Both the position numbers and the translations under genes were made by a program. From positions 1-64,000 of the forward strand of contig JADLCB010000005.1 of the NCBI GenBank assembly GCA_020847375.1: DNA of 64,000 nucleotides. The letters run 5' to 3'. A model generated the notes under the pieces. That model saw only the letters and a list, made by a program, of their open reading frames with translations. It was not told the DNA's origin and searched no databases. Below, one piece after another: positions 56,190-64,000 of the stretch; positions within the stretch are counted from its first letter, which is position 1; every line of letters starts with the position of its first letter. This DNA comes from Phycisphaerales bacterium. Lineage in GTDB: Bacteria; Planctomycetota; Phycisphaerae; Tepidisphaerales; Tepidisphaeraceae.

Positions 56190-58001
56190 TTACAGACGGC
56201 TGATCAGCAGTTCACGCTGAAAGAGCATCTCCTTGGGCAAATCGCCCGCCAGTTTCAGGAACAATTCCTCCTGGCTGATGATCTCCTGTTTCACTTCTTC
56301 AGCACTGATGGTCTGGATTTTGACAAAATCGCTCTTGTCGATCGTCAATCCTTCCAGATTGATGTCCTCAGGACGCGGCATCCAGCCCAGCGGGGTCTCC
56401 TTGGCATAGGCTCGACCATGAGCGCGATTGATAATCCATTCCAGCACGCGCATGTTTTCACCAAAGCCCGGCCAGACAAACCTGCCCTTTTCGTCCTTAC
56501 GGAACCAGTTCACCAGGAAAATGCGCGGGCAGTCGGTCATCTTCTTGCGCATGTGGAACCAGTGCACCAGATAATCGCGGATGTTGTAGCCAATGAATGG
56601 CAGCATCGCCATGGGATCACGACGCACCACGCCCACGGCGCCGGTGGCGGCAGCGGTCGTTTCCGAACCAATCGTCGCGCCGATATACACGCCATGAATC
56701 CAGTTGAATGACTGGAAAACCAGCGGAATCGTCTTGGAACGCCGACCGCCGAACATGATCGCAGTCACCGGTACACCAGCCGGATCATCCCAATTTTCAT
56801 CCAGCACCGGATTGTTGATCGCCGGCGCGGTGAAACGGCTGTTGGGATGTGCCGCCTTGGTTCCGCTGGCGGGCGTCCATTCCTTGCCCTGCCAGTCAAG
56901 CGCCTTAGCGGGCGCGGGCATATCCGAATCCTCCCACCATACGTCATACGTCCCATCATCCAACGTGACCAGCGCAACGTTGGTGAAAATGGTGTCCTTC
57001 TGCATCGACTTGACTGCATTGGGATTGGACTTGCTGTTCGTACCGGGAACCACACCGAAATAACCGCTTTCGGGGTTGATCGCGCGCATCTTGCCCTGTT
57101 CATCAACCCACATCCAGGCAATGTCGTCGCCGACAGTCGTCACTTTCCAATCACGATAACGATCCGGCGGGATGAGCATGGCGAAATTGGTCTTACCACA
57201 CGCCGAGGGAAATGCCGCAGCAATATAGCTCTTTTCCCCATTGGGGGCTTGAGCGCCCATGAGCAGCATATGCTCGGCCATCCAGTCCTGCTGACGCCCC
57301 AGATAGCTGGCAATGCGCAAGGCCAGACATTTTTTACCCAACAGCGCGTTCCCGCCATAACCTGAACCAAAACTCCAGATGGTGTTATCCAGCGGGAAAT
57401 GGCAGATATAACGCCGATCAGGATTGACATCGCCGATCGAGTGCAGGCAACGGGTAAAGGCGTTGGCGTTGCCTGGTTTGTCCAGAACATCCCACGCAAC
57501 ATTACCCATGCGCGTCATGATCGACATGCTGGCGGCGACATACAGCGAGTCCGTCAGCTCAATACCCACCTTGGCCAGCACGCTTTCAGCCGGCCCCATG
57601 ACAAAGGGCAGCACATACATCGTCCGACCCTTCATGCACCCCCGATAAAGCGGTTTGAGCTTGGCATACGCCTGACGATCACTCATCCAGTTGTTGGTCG
57701 GCCCGGCCATGTCTTCCGACGGCGTGCAGATAAACGTCAGATGCTCCGTGCGCGCCACGTCATTGGAATTGGATCGGTGATAATAACAACCTGGCCACTT
57801 CTTCTGATTCAACTCGTAAAAATCGCCCGTCTTCAATCCTTCCTGAAACAGACGCTTGCGCTCCTCCGGCGTACCGTCACAAAAAACCACCTTGTCGGGC
57901 TGACACAACGTAATACATTCATCCAGCCACTGCTTCACATAGGGGTTGGACATGGCCCGGGATTCACCAGCGGACTTAACGACAGCAGTCGAGGCAGTCA
58001 T
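56190..58001 (-). CDS. pckG: phosphoenolpyruvate carboxykinase (GTP)
   Basis: Gluconeogenic enzyme of 603 residues that converts oxaloacetate and GTP to phosphoenolpyruvate. The GTP-dependent family is shown by AAFPSACGKTNFAMLIPP near 262-279 (the kinase-1a loop with the reactive Cys), RYICHFPLDNTIWSFGSGYGG split near 200-220 (metal and substrate site), TVGDDIAWMWVDEQG near 290 and FGGRRSKTIPL near 420. The ATG at 58001 follows AAAGGAAG; a start at 58031 is unsupported. It stands alone, with its own promoter at 58171-58198 and terminator at 56126-56155. Confidence 0.96.
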   Translation of the reverse strand: MTASTAVVKSAGESRAMSNPYVKQWLDECITLCQPDKVVFCDGTPEERKRLFQEGLKTGDFYELNQKKWPGCYYHRSNSNDVARTEHLTFICTPSEDMAGPTNNWMSDRQAYAKLKPLYRGCMKGRTMYVLPFVMGPAESVLAKVGIELTDSLYVAASMSIMTRMGNVAWDVLDKPGNANAFTRCLHSIGDVNPDRRYICHFPLDNTIWSFGSGYGGNALLGKKCLALRIASYLGRQQDWMAEHMLLMGAQAPNGEKSYIAAAFPSACGKTNFAMLIPPDRYRDWKVTTVGDDIAWMWVDEQGKMRAINPESGYFGVVPGTNSKSNPNAVKSMQKDTIFTNVALVTLDDGTYDVWWEDSDMPAPAKALDWQGKEWTPASGTKAAHPNSRFTAPAINNPVLDENWDDPAGVPVTAIMFGGRRSKTIPLVFQSFNWIHGVYIGATIGSETTAAATGAVGVVRRDPMAMLPFIGYNIRDYLVHWFHMRKKMTDCPRIFLVNWFRKDEKGRFVWPGFGENMRVLEWIINRAHGRAYAKETPLGWMPRPEDINLEGLTIDKSDFVKIQTISAEEVKQEIISQEELFLKLAGDLPKEMLFQRELLISRL

Positions 58002-58392
58002 CGCGAAACTTCCTTTCCCTGCCCGCCACAAATTGCGGCAGTGCAGCTCAATTCAACAAACCCAACGGTGCAACCTGATGCTTCAGTCACGAGCTGTACT
58101 CATGTTCTTCCAGATCGCCGGCCCTGCCAACCGACAAAGCCTGTCGCACCTGCTTGTGAATTCTTTCACGATTATACACCACTAATCGGATATTTCAATC
58201 CTATTCCTTATCTGGAACACTTTTTGCCTGTCTATTTTTCATGTAATCAATTTACTGAAAACAACTTACGAAATATGAATTTTTGATTCTTGTCGCAGTC
58301 AACTTTTTTTCGTTCACCTCTTTGTTTTGCGATTATTTCAATTGTGCCCCGCCTCATGACGATCGCTCCCTACGATTACCCCCCGTTTTGCG
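58002..58392. other. intergenic region holding the pckG promoter and leader
   Basis: This gap lies between the pckG start and the trmB stop, both on the minus strand. It contains the pckG promoter (58171-58198) and a leader of about 160 nt. The AT-rich 58200-58320 part may be an upstream activator region. No gene was recognised. Confidence 0.5.
58171..58198 (-). promoter_or_regulatory. promoter of pckG
   Basis: On the minus strand TTGAAA (58193-58198), a 16-bp spacer and a perfect TATAAT (58171-58176). It gives a leader of about 160 nt before the pckG ATG. Confidence 0.72.
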
Positions 58393-59022
58393 CTATTTGG
58401 CGCTATTTGTCGCAGCCAGCGCGTAAAAAGCCCGTCCTTCACGCTGATACTTTCGCTCAAAATTCGTTCCCACATACTCCCCATTTCCTGCCGTCGCCGG
58501 TGTATTGTAATCAACCACCGTCAGCGCCGAGCCACGAATCGACGGTTCGATATTTTCCTCAAAATATCCCTGATGATCCGTCACCACCTGCAGGCGGCCG
58601 CCGATCTTAAGAACACGCTGCACCAGGGGCATGAACTTCGGCTGAATCAACCGCCGTTTATGGTGTCGCGCTTTCGGCCACGGATCAGGAAAATAAATAT
58701 GCAACACATCGAGGCTGTGCTCAGGAACGAACTCCGTTAAAAAAAAGGTCGCCTCAGCGCGAATCGTGCGTGCGTTGCCGCACTGTGCCCGGCGCAGGCG
58801 ATCCGAAGCATATCGCCAGAACCACCTGGCCCATTCGATACCGAAAAAATTAACCTCCGGTCGATTGCGTGCCTGCTCAAGAAGAAATGTCCCCTTGCCC
58901 ATACCGATTTCCAGTTCAACCGGATGGTCGTTGCCGAACAGCTCCGCCCACTTCAGCGGACGTTCCAGCGTCTCGGCATCCAGCCCGATCGGTTCAACAA
59001 CTAATTCACGGTGTGATTGCAT
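58393..59022 (-). CDS. trmB: tRNA (guanine-N7-)-methyltransferase
   Basis: SAM-dependent enzyme of 209 residues that makes m7G46 in the variable loop of tRNAs. The SAM site is LEIGMGKGTFLLEQA near 37-51, and IYFPDPWPKARHHKRRLIQ near 109-127 is the family signature, with Asp and the basic residues that contact tRNA. GTNFERKYQREGRAFYAL near 184 is the conserved C-terminal end. The motif set is complete. Expression is probably from a weak promoter in the adjoining 59.0 kb region. Confidence 0.94.
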   Translation of the reverse strand: MQSHRELVVEPIGLDAETLERPLKWAELFGNDHPVELEIGMGKGTFLLEQARNRPEVNFFGIEWARWFWRYASDRLRRAQCGNARTIRAEATFFLTEFVPEHSLDVLHIYFPDPWPKARHHKRRLIQPKFMPLVQRVLKIGGRLQVVTDHQGYFEENIEPSIRGSALTVVDYNTPATAGNGEYVGTNFERKYQREGRAFYALAATNSAK

Positions 59023-59422
59023 AGGCGCACCAGTATAGGCGTAACCGCTTGGTACGCATCACTTCAGCTCGCTGTCATTTTTCGCCTCTCCCTTGCCACC
59101 AATGCCAATCTGCCGCTGATTATCGGGCGTTGGTCGATTCGTACCGGCAGGTTGACCATCTCCTGTCAACACGAACACTTCGTCGATCAAATCTCATCTT
59201 TTGCCCGCAAACCCGCATAACCCCGTTAAAAGTTACAAACCGTCCCCATTACCCGTACTCCGCCCGATCGGTCAAAACTCCTGTTGACTATCCCCTTTTT
59301 TATTGGTTCCACCGGAATTACGGGGTAGGCTCGTCACGCCGGAATTTTTTATTTCCTGCCTCGCGGTTCCGGGAGTGTTCCAGACGGGAAAAATCCGCAG
59401 CAGGTCAGTCTGAGGCTTTGTC
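59023..59422. other. intergenic region with a G/C-rich leader before the small secreted protein
   Basis: The first half shows nothing recognisable. From about 59310 to 59415 the plus strand holds several short complementary blocks (CCGGAAT and ATTCCGG-like pieces, GGTTCCGGGAG) that could fold as a structured leader for the gene at 59423. No known riboswitch class was matched. Confidence 0.4.
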
Positions 59423-59635
59423 ATGGTTGCGCGTCGTTGGATTATCGCCTGTCTCGTCAGCCTCAGCGCAGCGGCGTCGGTTTCCTCCACGACCGCCCCG
59501 ACTCTGGTGATTCCTGCAACGCCTGCGATTCTTCCGGATCAAACCGTCAGCTTCAATCCCTTCCGTCTTCGCAAGCTGCACTTGGTTCGTCCTGATCTGA
59601 TTCCTTATCCCCTGGCGTATGAAGTCATTTGCTGA
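59423..59635 (+). CDS. small secreted protein of unknown function
   Basis: Protein of 70 residues. The first 25 form a typical signal peptide (MVARRWIIACLVSLSAAASV, cleavage likely near VSS-T). The mature part is short, proline-rich and ends in RPDLIPYPLAYEVIC with a single C-terminal Cys. GAGG lies 8 bases before the ATG. No family recognised; it might be a lone exported peptide or a protein bound through its cysteine. Confidence 0.5.
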   Translation: MVARRWIIACLVSLSAAASVSSTTAPTLVIPATPAILPDQTVSFNPFRLRKLHLVRPDLIPYPLAYEVIC

Positions 59636-59761
59636 TGCAGCCAGACGGCACCATCTGCGCGCATCGGGATGTCACAATGTCACTATCGACGCTGTTGCCT
59701 GGAGTTGAAAGTAACTGGCGTGGTTGGATCAATCTTCCATCGCTGATATGCTTTTAATTTC

Positions 59762-60253
59762 ATGCTTATTGGAATTCTCTCCGATTCTCACGATCGCCGC
59801 CCCGCCTTGCTCACCGCATTATCGCAATTATCTGAACTTCAAGTGACATATTACATTCACTGTGGCGATGTCGGATCGCAACTGATGCTCGATCTGATGG
59901 CTGGTTTGCCGCTGGCCTTTGTCACAGGCAACAGCGACGCGGATCCGTCGGGTCTGGTTCGTTATGGCCGGGCACTGGGTCTGACAGCTTCGGATACCTC
60001 ATTGGAGTTGACACTGGATGACAAACTTCTGGCGGTCACCCACGGCGATGACAGCCTGCTTCTGGAAAACCTGATCGAATCACAAAAATATGATTACGTT
60101 CTGCACGGTCATACCCACGCCTTGGACAATCTGCGCCTGGGGCGCACGCGCATCATCAACCCCGGCGCTTTGTATCGTGCAACCCCGAAAACCGTGGCGG
60201 TGCTGGACACGCACCGCGACGATGTTCAATTTATCCCCGTCGCATCGGTCTGA
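59762..60253 (+). CDS. YfcE-type metallophosphoesterase
   Basis: Phosphodiesterase of 163 residues with the full dinuclear metal site: LSDSHDR near 6-12, HCGDVGS near 33-39, VTGNSDADP near 54-62, VTHGDD near 93-98 and HGHTHALDN near 115-123. This is the short YfcE/MJ0936 class that cleaves phosphodiesters in vitro; physiological substrates are usually unknown. It lies 62 bp upstream of the GmhB-like gene and probably shares its transcript. Confidence 0.88.
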   Translation: MLIGILSDSHDRRPALLTALSQLSELQVTYYIHCGDVGSQLMLDLMAGLPLAFVTGNSDADPSGLVRYGRALGLTASDTSLELTLDDKLLAVTHGDDSLLLENLIESQKYDYVLHGHTHALDNLRLGRTRIINPGALYRATPKTVAVLDTHRDDVQFIPVASV

Positions 60254-60315
60254 CGGTTGAAATCGCCAGACTTTACATCTCGCAACTTGCCTGACGGCCT
60301 GCAATAATAGGGCCG

Positions 60316-61290
60316 ATGAAGCGCCCCGCCCTCTTTTTTGATCGCGATAATACCCTGATCATCAATGATGGTTATCTGGCCAATCCCGCTGATGTGCGCC
60401 TCATGGACGGCGCCGCCCAAGCCATCGCCAGCGCCCGGGCCATGGGTTATCTCATCGTCACCGTTTCCAACCAGAGCGGGGTTGCCCGCGGTCTGCACAG
60501 TCAAGCTGATGTCCATGCCGTCAACGCGCGCCTCGATCAATTGCTGCGCGCGCAAAATCCCGCTGCCGTCATTGATCGTCACGAATTCTGCCCCGATCAT
60601 CCGCAGGGGGTCATTGCTGCTTACCGGCGTGATTCTGACCGCCGCAAACCCGGGGCGGGCATGATCCACAGCGCCGCTGGCGCTTTGGATATCGACCTGG
60701 CTCAGTCTTGGTTGATCGGCGACGCCCCGCGCGATGTTGAAGCTGGCCGAAGGGCGGGTCTGCGCACGATCTTGTTTCATCATCCCGATTTGACTGCTTC
60801 GCCGGCGTCAGCCGAACCCTCAATCGCGCAGCCTGATTTCACCACTGATTCACTCACTCAAGCGGTCGAACATATTCAATCGGCTGGCCCGGCCCCGGAT
60901 CGCCTGGCCCCGGTTCATGAAACGGATAATCCCGAACCATCGGATGGTTCATCTTCACGTTCACCCATCACGCCCATGACCAACCAAAACCATTCTTCAG
61001 CATCGTCAACCACCCAGCCCACCACCGATCCTTCGCACAGCGATCCAGCCCGCACTGCCCAACAGACGGCTCAACTGATTCTCCGCGAGCTGGGTCATCC
61101 CATCCCGGCTGCTTCTGATTTTTCCGTCAGCCGTCTGCTGGCGGGAATCACGCAAATCCTGGCCATTGCCGCCCTGTTTTTCGCCTATCTGAATCGCGCC
61201 AGTGCCCCGCAGGTGCAGAACATTCTCCTGCTGGCGCTGGTGCTGCAGACCATGACGATCACGCTTTTACTGATGAATCGTCTGCGCTGA
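60316..61290 (+). CDS. GmhB-like HAD phosphatase fused to a membrane tail
   Basis: Protein of 324 residues. Residues 1-160 form a HAD phosphatase of the D,D-heptose-1,7-bisphosphate 7-phosphatase/histidinol-phosphatase group: FFDRDNTLI near 7-15 (Asp9, Asp11), TVSNQSGVARG near 49-59 and RRKPGAGMI near 109-117, IGDAPRDVEAG near 134. The zinc motif is only half kept: Cys92 and His95 are present, but the second cysteine pair is replaced. Residues 165-250 are a Ser/Thr/Pro-rich linker, and two membrane helices follow (about 273-291 and 300-320). Such a fusion is unusual for GmhB. It is a plausible partner of the heptosyltransferase at 7.5 kb. Confidence 0.75.
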   Translation: MKRPALFFDRDNTLIINDGYLANPADVRLMDGAAQAIASARAMGYLIVTVSNQSGVARGLHSQADVHAVNARLDQLLRAQNPAAVIDRHEFCPDHPQGVIAAYRRDSDRRKPGAGMIHSAAGALDIDLAQSWLIGDAPRDVEAGRRAGLRTILFHHPDLTASPASAEPSIAQPDFTTDSLTQAVEHIQSAGPAPDRLAPVHETDNPEPSDGSSSRSPITPMTNQNHSSASSTTQPTTDPSHSDPARTAQQTAQLILRELGHPIPAASDFSVSRLLAGITQILAIAALFFAYLNRASAPQVQNILLLALVLQTMTITLLLMNRLR

Positions 61291-61330
61291 CTTGCCTTTT
61301 TGATCTTCGGTGCTTTACCCTCATCTACTT

Positions 61331-62431
61331 ATGGAAGTCAAACTACTGGATCTTTCGCCGCAATACGCGCCGCTGCGCGATCAGATTCTCAAGGCGATTA
61401 CCGACCTGATGGATCGTCAGGCGTTCATCCTCGGCGCCGCTGTTGAGACCTTTGAAAAACATCTGGCGCAGTACTGCCACACCCGTCATGCCCTTGGCGT
61501 TTCCAGCGGCACCGATGCCTTGCTGTGCGCGCTGATGGCGCTGGATATCGGCCCGGGCGATGAAGTAATCGTCCCCGCCTTTACGTTCTTCGCCTCGGCG
61601 GGTTGTATCGCCCGCACCGGCGCCAAGGTCGTCTTTTGCGATATTGATCCCGCGACATTCAACATTGATCCTGCCGATGCGCGACGGCGAATCACCGGGC
61701 GCACCAAAGCCATCATGCCCGTGCATCTGTTCGGATTGATGGCGGATATGTCCGCGATTAACGCCATTGCCCGTGAACACAACCTGTATGTCATTGAAGA
61801 TGCCGCCCAAGCCATCGGTGCACGGCAGAACGATCAACCGGCTGGTTCCGTCGGCACGATCGGTTGTCTGAGTTTTTATCCCACCAAAAATCTGGGGGCG
61901 ATGGGCGATGCCGGCGGCATTTGCACCAACGACGATGCCCTGGCGGAAAAAGTGCGCCTGCTGCGCGTGCATGGCAGCGGCCATCAGTATCACCACAAAT
62001 ACATCGGCGGCATGTTCCGCATGGCTGCCATCCAGGCGGCCGTGCTGGACATCAAACTGCCTTACCTCGATACCTGGCACGCCGGTCGCCGGCGCAACGC
62101 TGCGTTGTACGATCAGTTGCTGGCGGGCAGCAACGTCATCACGCCGAAAATTCCGCCCGGCAATTTCAGTATTTACAACCAGTATGTGGTTCGCCTGACT
62201 CAGCGCGATGAGGTTCAGCGCAAACTGGCGCAAGCGAAAATCGGCAGCGCAATTTATTACCCCATCGCCCTGCACCAGCAGGAATGTTTCGCCAGCCTCG
62301 GTTACAAAGCCGGTGATTTTCCCGCCAGTGAGAAAGCCTGCTCGCAGGTGCTGGCCCTGCCGGTCTACCCTGAACTGACCGACGAGCAGATTCATTATGT
62401 GGCTGATACGTTGCGCGCGATCACGGGTTGA
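61331..62431 (+). CDS. DegT/DnrJ/EryC1/StrS-family aminotransferase
   Basis: PLP-dependent sugar aminotransferase of 366 residues. The catalytic Lys186 lies in SFYPTKNLGAMGDAG, with VSSGTDALLCALMAL near 57-72 (PLP phosphate site) and VIEDAAQAIGA near 155-165 (Asp for the PLP ring). It adds an amino group to a 4-keto (or 3-keto) nucleotide sugar for surface glycans. ATG 61331 is preferred; the reading from a GTG at 61310 adds seven residues. It probably shares a transcript with the GmhB-like gene 40 bp upstream and converges on the E2 gene. Confidence 0.9.
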   Translation: MEVKLLDLSPQYAPLRDQILKAITDLMDRQAFILGAAVETFEKHLAQYCHTRHALGVSSGTDALLCALMALDIGPGDEVIVPAFTFFASAGCIARTGAKVVFCDIDPATFNIDPADARRRITGRTKAIMPVHLFGLMADMSAINAIAREHNLYVIEDAAQAIGARQNDQPAGSVGTIGCLSFYPTKNLGAMGDAGGICTNDDALAEKVRLLRVHGSGHQYHHKYIGGMFRMAAIQAAVLDIKLPYLDTWHAGRRRNAALYDQLLAGSNVITPKIPPGNFSIYNQYVVRLTQRDEVQRKLAQAKIGSAIYYPIALHQQECFASLGYKAGDFPASEKACSQVLALPVYPELTDEQIHYVADTLRAITG

Positions 62432-62562
62432 TCGGCGCGGATCATCGCCTGGTCAATTCATTACAGGCCAACAGAGTTCATGCTGATTGTCGCCGGCTGG
62501 CGCACGACGTGCCGTCAGTCTCTCCTGTAACCAACAATCAAACTGTCTGATTGATGCACCTT

Positions 62563-63957
62563 TTACACCAGCATCAGGGCTGGTTCTTCCAGCATCTGCT
62601 TGAGTGTCTGCAGGAATTGGGCAGCCCCCGCGCCATCCACCGCCCGATGATCCACGCTTAAGGTCAGGCTCATCATCGTGCGCGCCACCACCTGCCCATC
62701 GCGCACCACCGCCCTTGGTTCAGCCGCTCCCACCGCCAGAATCCCCACTTCCGGCGGATTGATAATCGCAGAAAAATCGCGAATCCCATACATCCCCAAC
62801 GTACTGACCGTGAACGTCGCCCCGCTAAGCTCTTCGCGCTTGAGTCGCTGGGCACGGGCACGCTGGGCCAGATCGACGCTGCGCTGACGGATCTCGCTCA
62901 GGCCCATCTGATCAATGTTGCGCAAAACCGGAACGATCAATCCATCGGGCAGCGACACCGCAATGCCAAGATGCACATCGCCAAAACGGGTGATCTGATT
63001 TTTTTGACTGTCAAAATGGGCGTTGACCGCCGGATGCTGACGCAGTGCTGCCGCAATCGCCTTGTTGACAAAATCGCTGATGCTCAAACGAATGTTTTGC
63101 TTTTCCAGTTTCTGATTGATCGTCTGGCGCAACTCGCTGAGACCCTGCACATCAACATCGACCGTTTCATAAAAATGCGGCAACTGCTGCTTGGATAACT
63201 GCAGGCGCAGGGCGATGGTCTGGCGCATCTTCGACAGCTCGATCACTTCGGTCTTGCCGCTGGCCAGACGCTCAGGCAGATCCGGCGCTGTGATGGCGGC
63301 TGGCTGGCTGGCTGGCGCACCCCCCTCAGCCGCCGGGGCTGCTGCGCCGGCGCTGGGCAGTAATCGGGCAAACGCCAGCACATCGGCCTGCACAATTCTT
63401 CCCCCCGGCCCTGAACCTTCCAATCGGGCAAGGTCGATCCCCTTGCTCCGCGCGATTCGCCTGGCCAATGGGGAAATTTTAATGCGATGAACCTCCGATG
63501 ATCCGCTGCCCGGCGATTGATGCTCAGCAGAAGATGCTGCGGCTGCAACCGTCCCTGACTGAGATTCTGATTTGACCTCAACCACGGGGGAAGTCGATGG
63601 ACTCTGGGCTTTCTTGATCGGCGCAACTTGTTTAGCGCTGGTGGCTGACGATGCCACCGGCTCCGGCGCACTTCCACCGGTTGATTTGTAGTTTTTTTTG
63701 ACTTCTTCGGCCGATTCCTTGCCCGTTGCCAATACGGCGATCGTTCCGCCCACCGACACCTTGCCCCCTTCCGCCACCGCCAGAACCGCCAGCGTACCGC
63801 CTTCAAACGATTCCATCTCCATCGTTGCCTTGTCGGTCTCGACTTCAGCAATAATGTCGCCACCTTTAACTTTATCCCCCTCTTTTTTAAGCCACTTGAC
63901 GACGGTCCCCTCGGTCATGGTGTCCGAGAGCTGGGGCATGGTGATTTCGACGGGCAT
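62563..63957 (-). CDS. pdhC: 2-oxoacid dehydrogenase E2 (dihydrolipoamide acetyltransferase)
   Basis: Core of a pyruvate-type dehydrogenase complex, 464 residues. Domain order: lipoyl domain (Lys43 in ETDKATMEME is the lipoylation site), a long Ala/Ser/Pro linker, the E1/E3-binding domain (KISPLARRIARSKGIDLARL near 165-184, then GPGGRIVQADV), a second linker, and the catalytic acyltransferase domain ending with DHRAVDGAGAAQFL (His437). One lipoyl domain is typical of actinobacterial or Gram-positive-type E2. ATG 63957 follows GGAG. E1 and E3 genes are outside the window. It could also serve branched-chain or 2-oxoglutarate complexes, but the VDGAGAAQF ending favours pyruvate. Confidence 0.9.
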   Translation of the reverse strand: MPVEITMPQLSDTMTEGTVVKWLKKEGDKVKGGDIIAEVETDKATMEMESFEGGTLAVLAVAEGGKVSVGGTIAVLATGKESAEEVKKNYKSTGGSAPEPVASSATSAKQVAPIKKAQSPSTSPVVEVKSESQSGTVAAAASSAEHQSPGSGSSEVHRIKISPLARRIARSKGIDLARLEGSGPGGRIVQADVLAFARLLPSAGAAAPAAEGGAPASQPAAITAPDLPERLASGKTEVIELSKMRQTIALRLQLSKQQLPHFYETVDVDVQGLSELRQTINQKLEKQNIRLSISDFVNKAIAAALRQHPAVNAHFDSQKNQITRFGDVHLGIAVSLPDGLIVPVLRNIDQMGLSEIRQRSVDLAQRARAQRLKREELSGATFTVSTLGMYGIRDFSAIINPPEVGILAVGAAEPRAVVRDGQVVARTMMSLTLSVDHRAVDGAGAAQFLQTLKQMLEEPALMLV

Positions 63958-64000
63958 TACGGCTCCGGGATAAATGGGCAATTCGACTCAGACGGATCGG

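Noticed and set aside
61343-62395. 350-codon minus-strand open frame
   Set aside because: Antisense to the DegT-family aminotransferase.

Overview
The window looks like a chromosomal piece of a planctomycete, most probably class Phycisphaerae. The evidence is a 23S rRNA unit with its own promoter and no 16S gene upstream, secreted proteins ending in PEP-CTERM-type tails, a prepilin-like (pseudopilin) protein inside a carbohydrate locus, and a complete type II secretion operon led by an ECF sigma/anti-sigma pair. The taxonomic call is inference from gene content; no database was searched.

Layout. 1-3.2 kb: the 5' four-fifths of a 23S rRNA gene on the minus strand, with its leader, boxA antitermination site and promoter. 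3.4-9.5 kb: envelope glycan genes (two GT2 enzymes and a GT9 heptosyltransferase), a QueC-like protein and a CPBP membrane protease. 9.6-10.4 kb: trpC. 10.5-25.5 kb: one long minus-strand block, reading from its 5' end: ECF sigma factor, anti-sigma factor, two Spy/LTXXQ-like periplasmic proteins, gspE, F, G, H, I, J, K, a PilM/GspL-like protein, a GspM/PilO-like protein, a GspC/PilP-like protein, gspD and a lipoprotein. A tRNA-Gln(CUG) follows at 25.6 kb.

25.7-35.5 kb: a minus-strand carbohydrate locus headed by a LacI-family regulator with two 15-bp operator-like repeats just downstream of its own promoter. Below it lie a pseudopilin-like protein, a PEP-CTERM clan-A-type glycosidase, a LamG PEP-CTERM protein, a second secreted glycosidase, a BNR/sialidase-fold protein and an amidohydrolase. 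The genes together suggest capture and hydrolysis of an external polysaccharide.

35.6-53.9 kb: mostly housekeeping genes (small MGMT, tyrS, tsaC, ahcY, rarA, hemB, carA, an FGGY kinase, marC). Among them sit a receiver-like protein without its phospho-acceptor aspartate and a free-standing FkbH-like protein followed by an acyl carrier protein, with no ketosynthase nearby.

54.0-56.0 kb: a small accessory island made of an AAA/SMC-type ATPase overlapping a DUF4276 (TOPRIM-like) gene, preceded by a 47-codon ORF that looks like the severed start of an EcoRI-type adenine methylase. This is the best candidate in the window for a little-described (probably defence) system. 56.2-64 kb: pckG, trmB, a small secreted protein, a YfcE-type phosphodiesterase, a GmhB-like phosphatase with a membrane tail, a DegT-type aminotransferase and the lipoyl E2 subunit of a 2-oxoacid dehydrogenase. 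The GmhB-like protein, the DegT enzyme and the GT9 enzyme hint at heptose or amino-sugar surface glycans.
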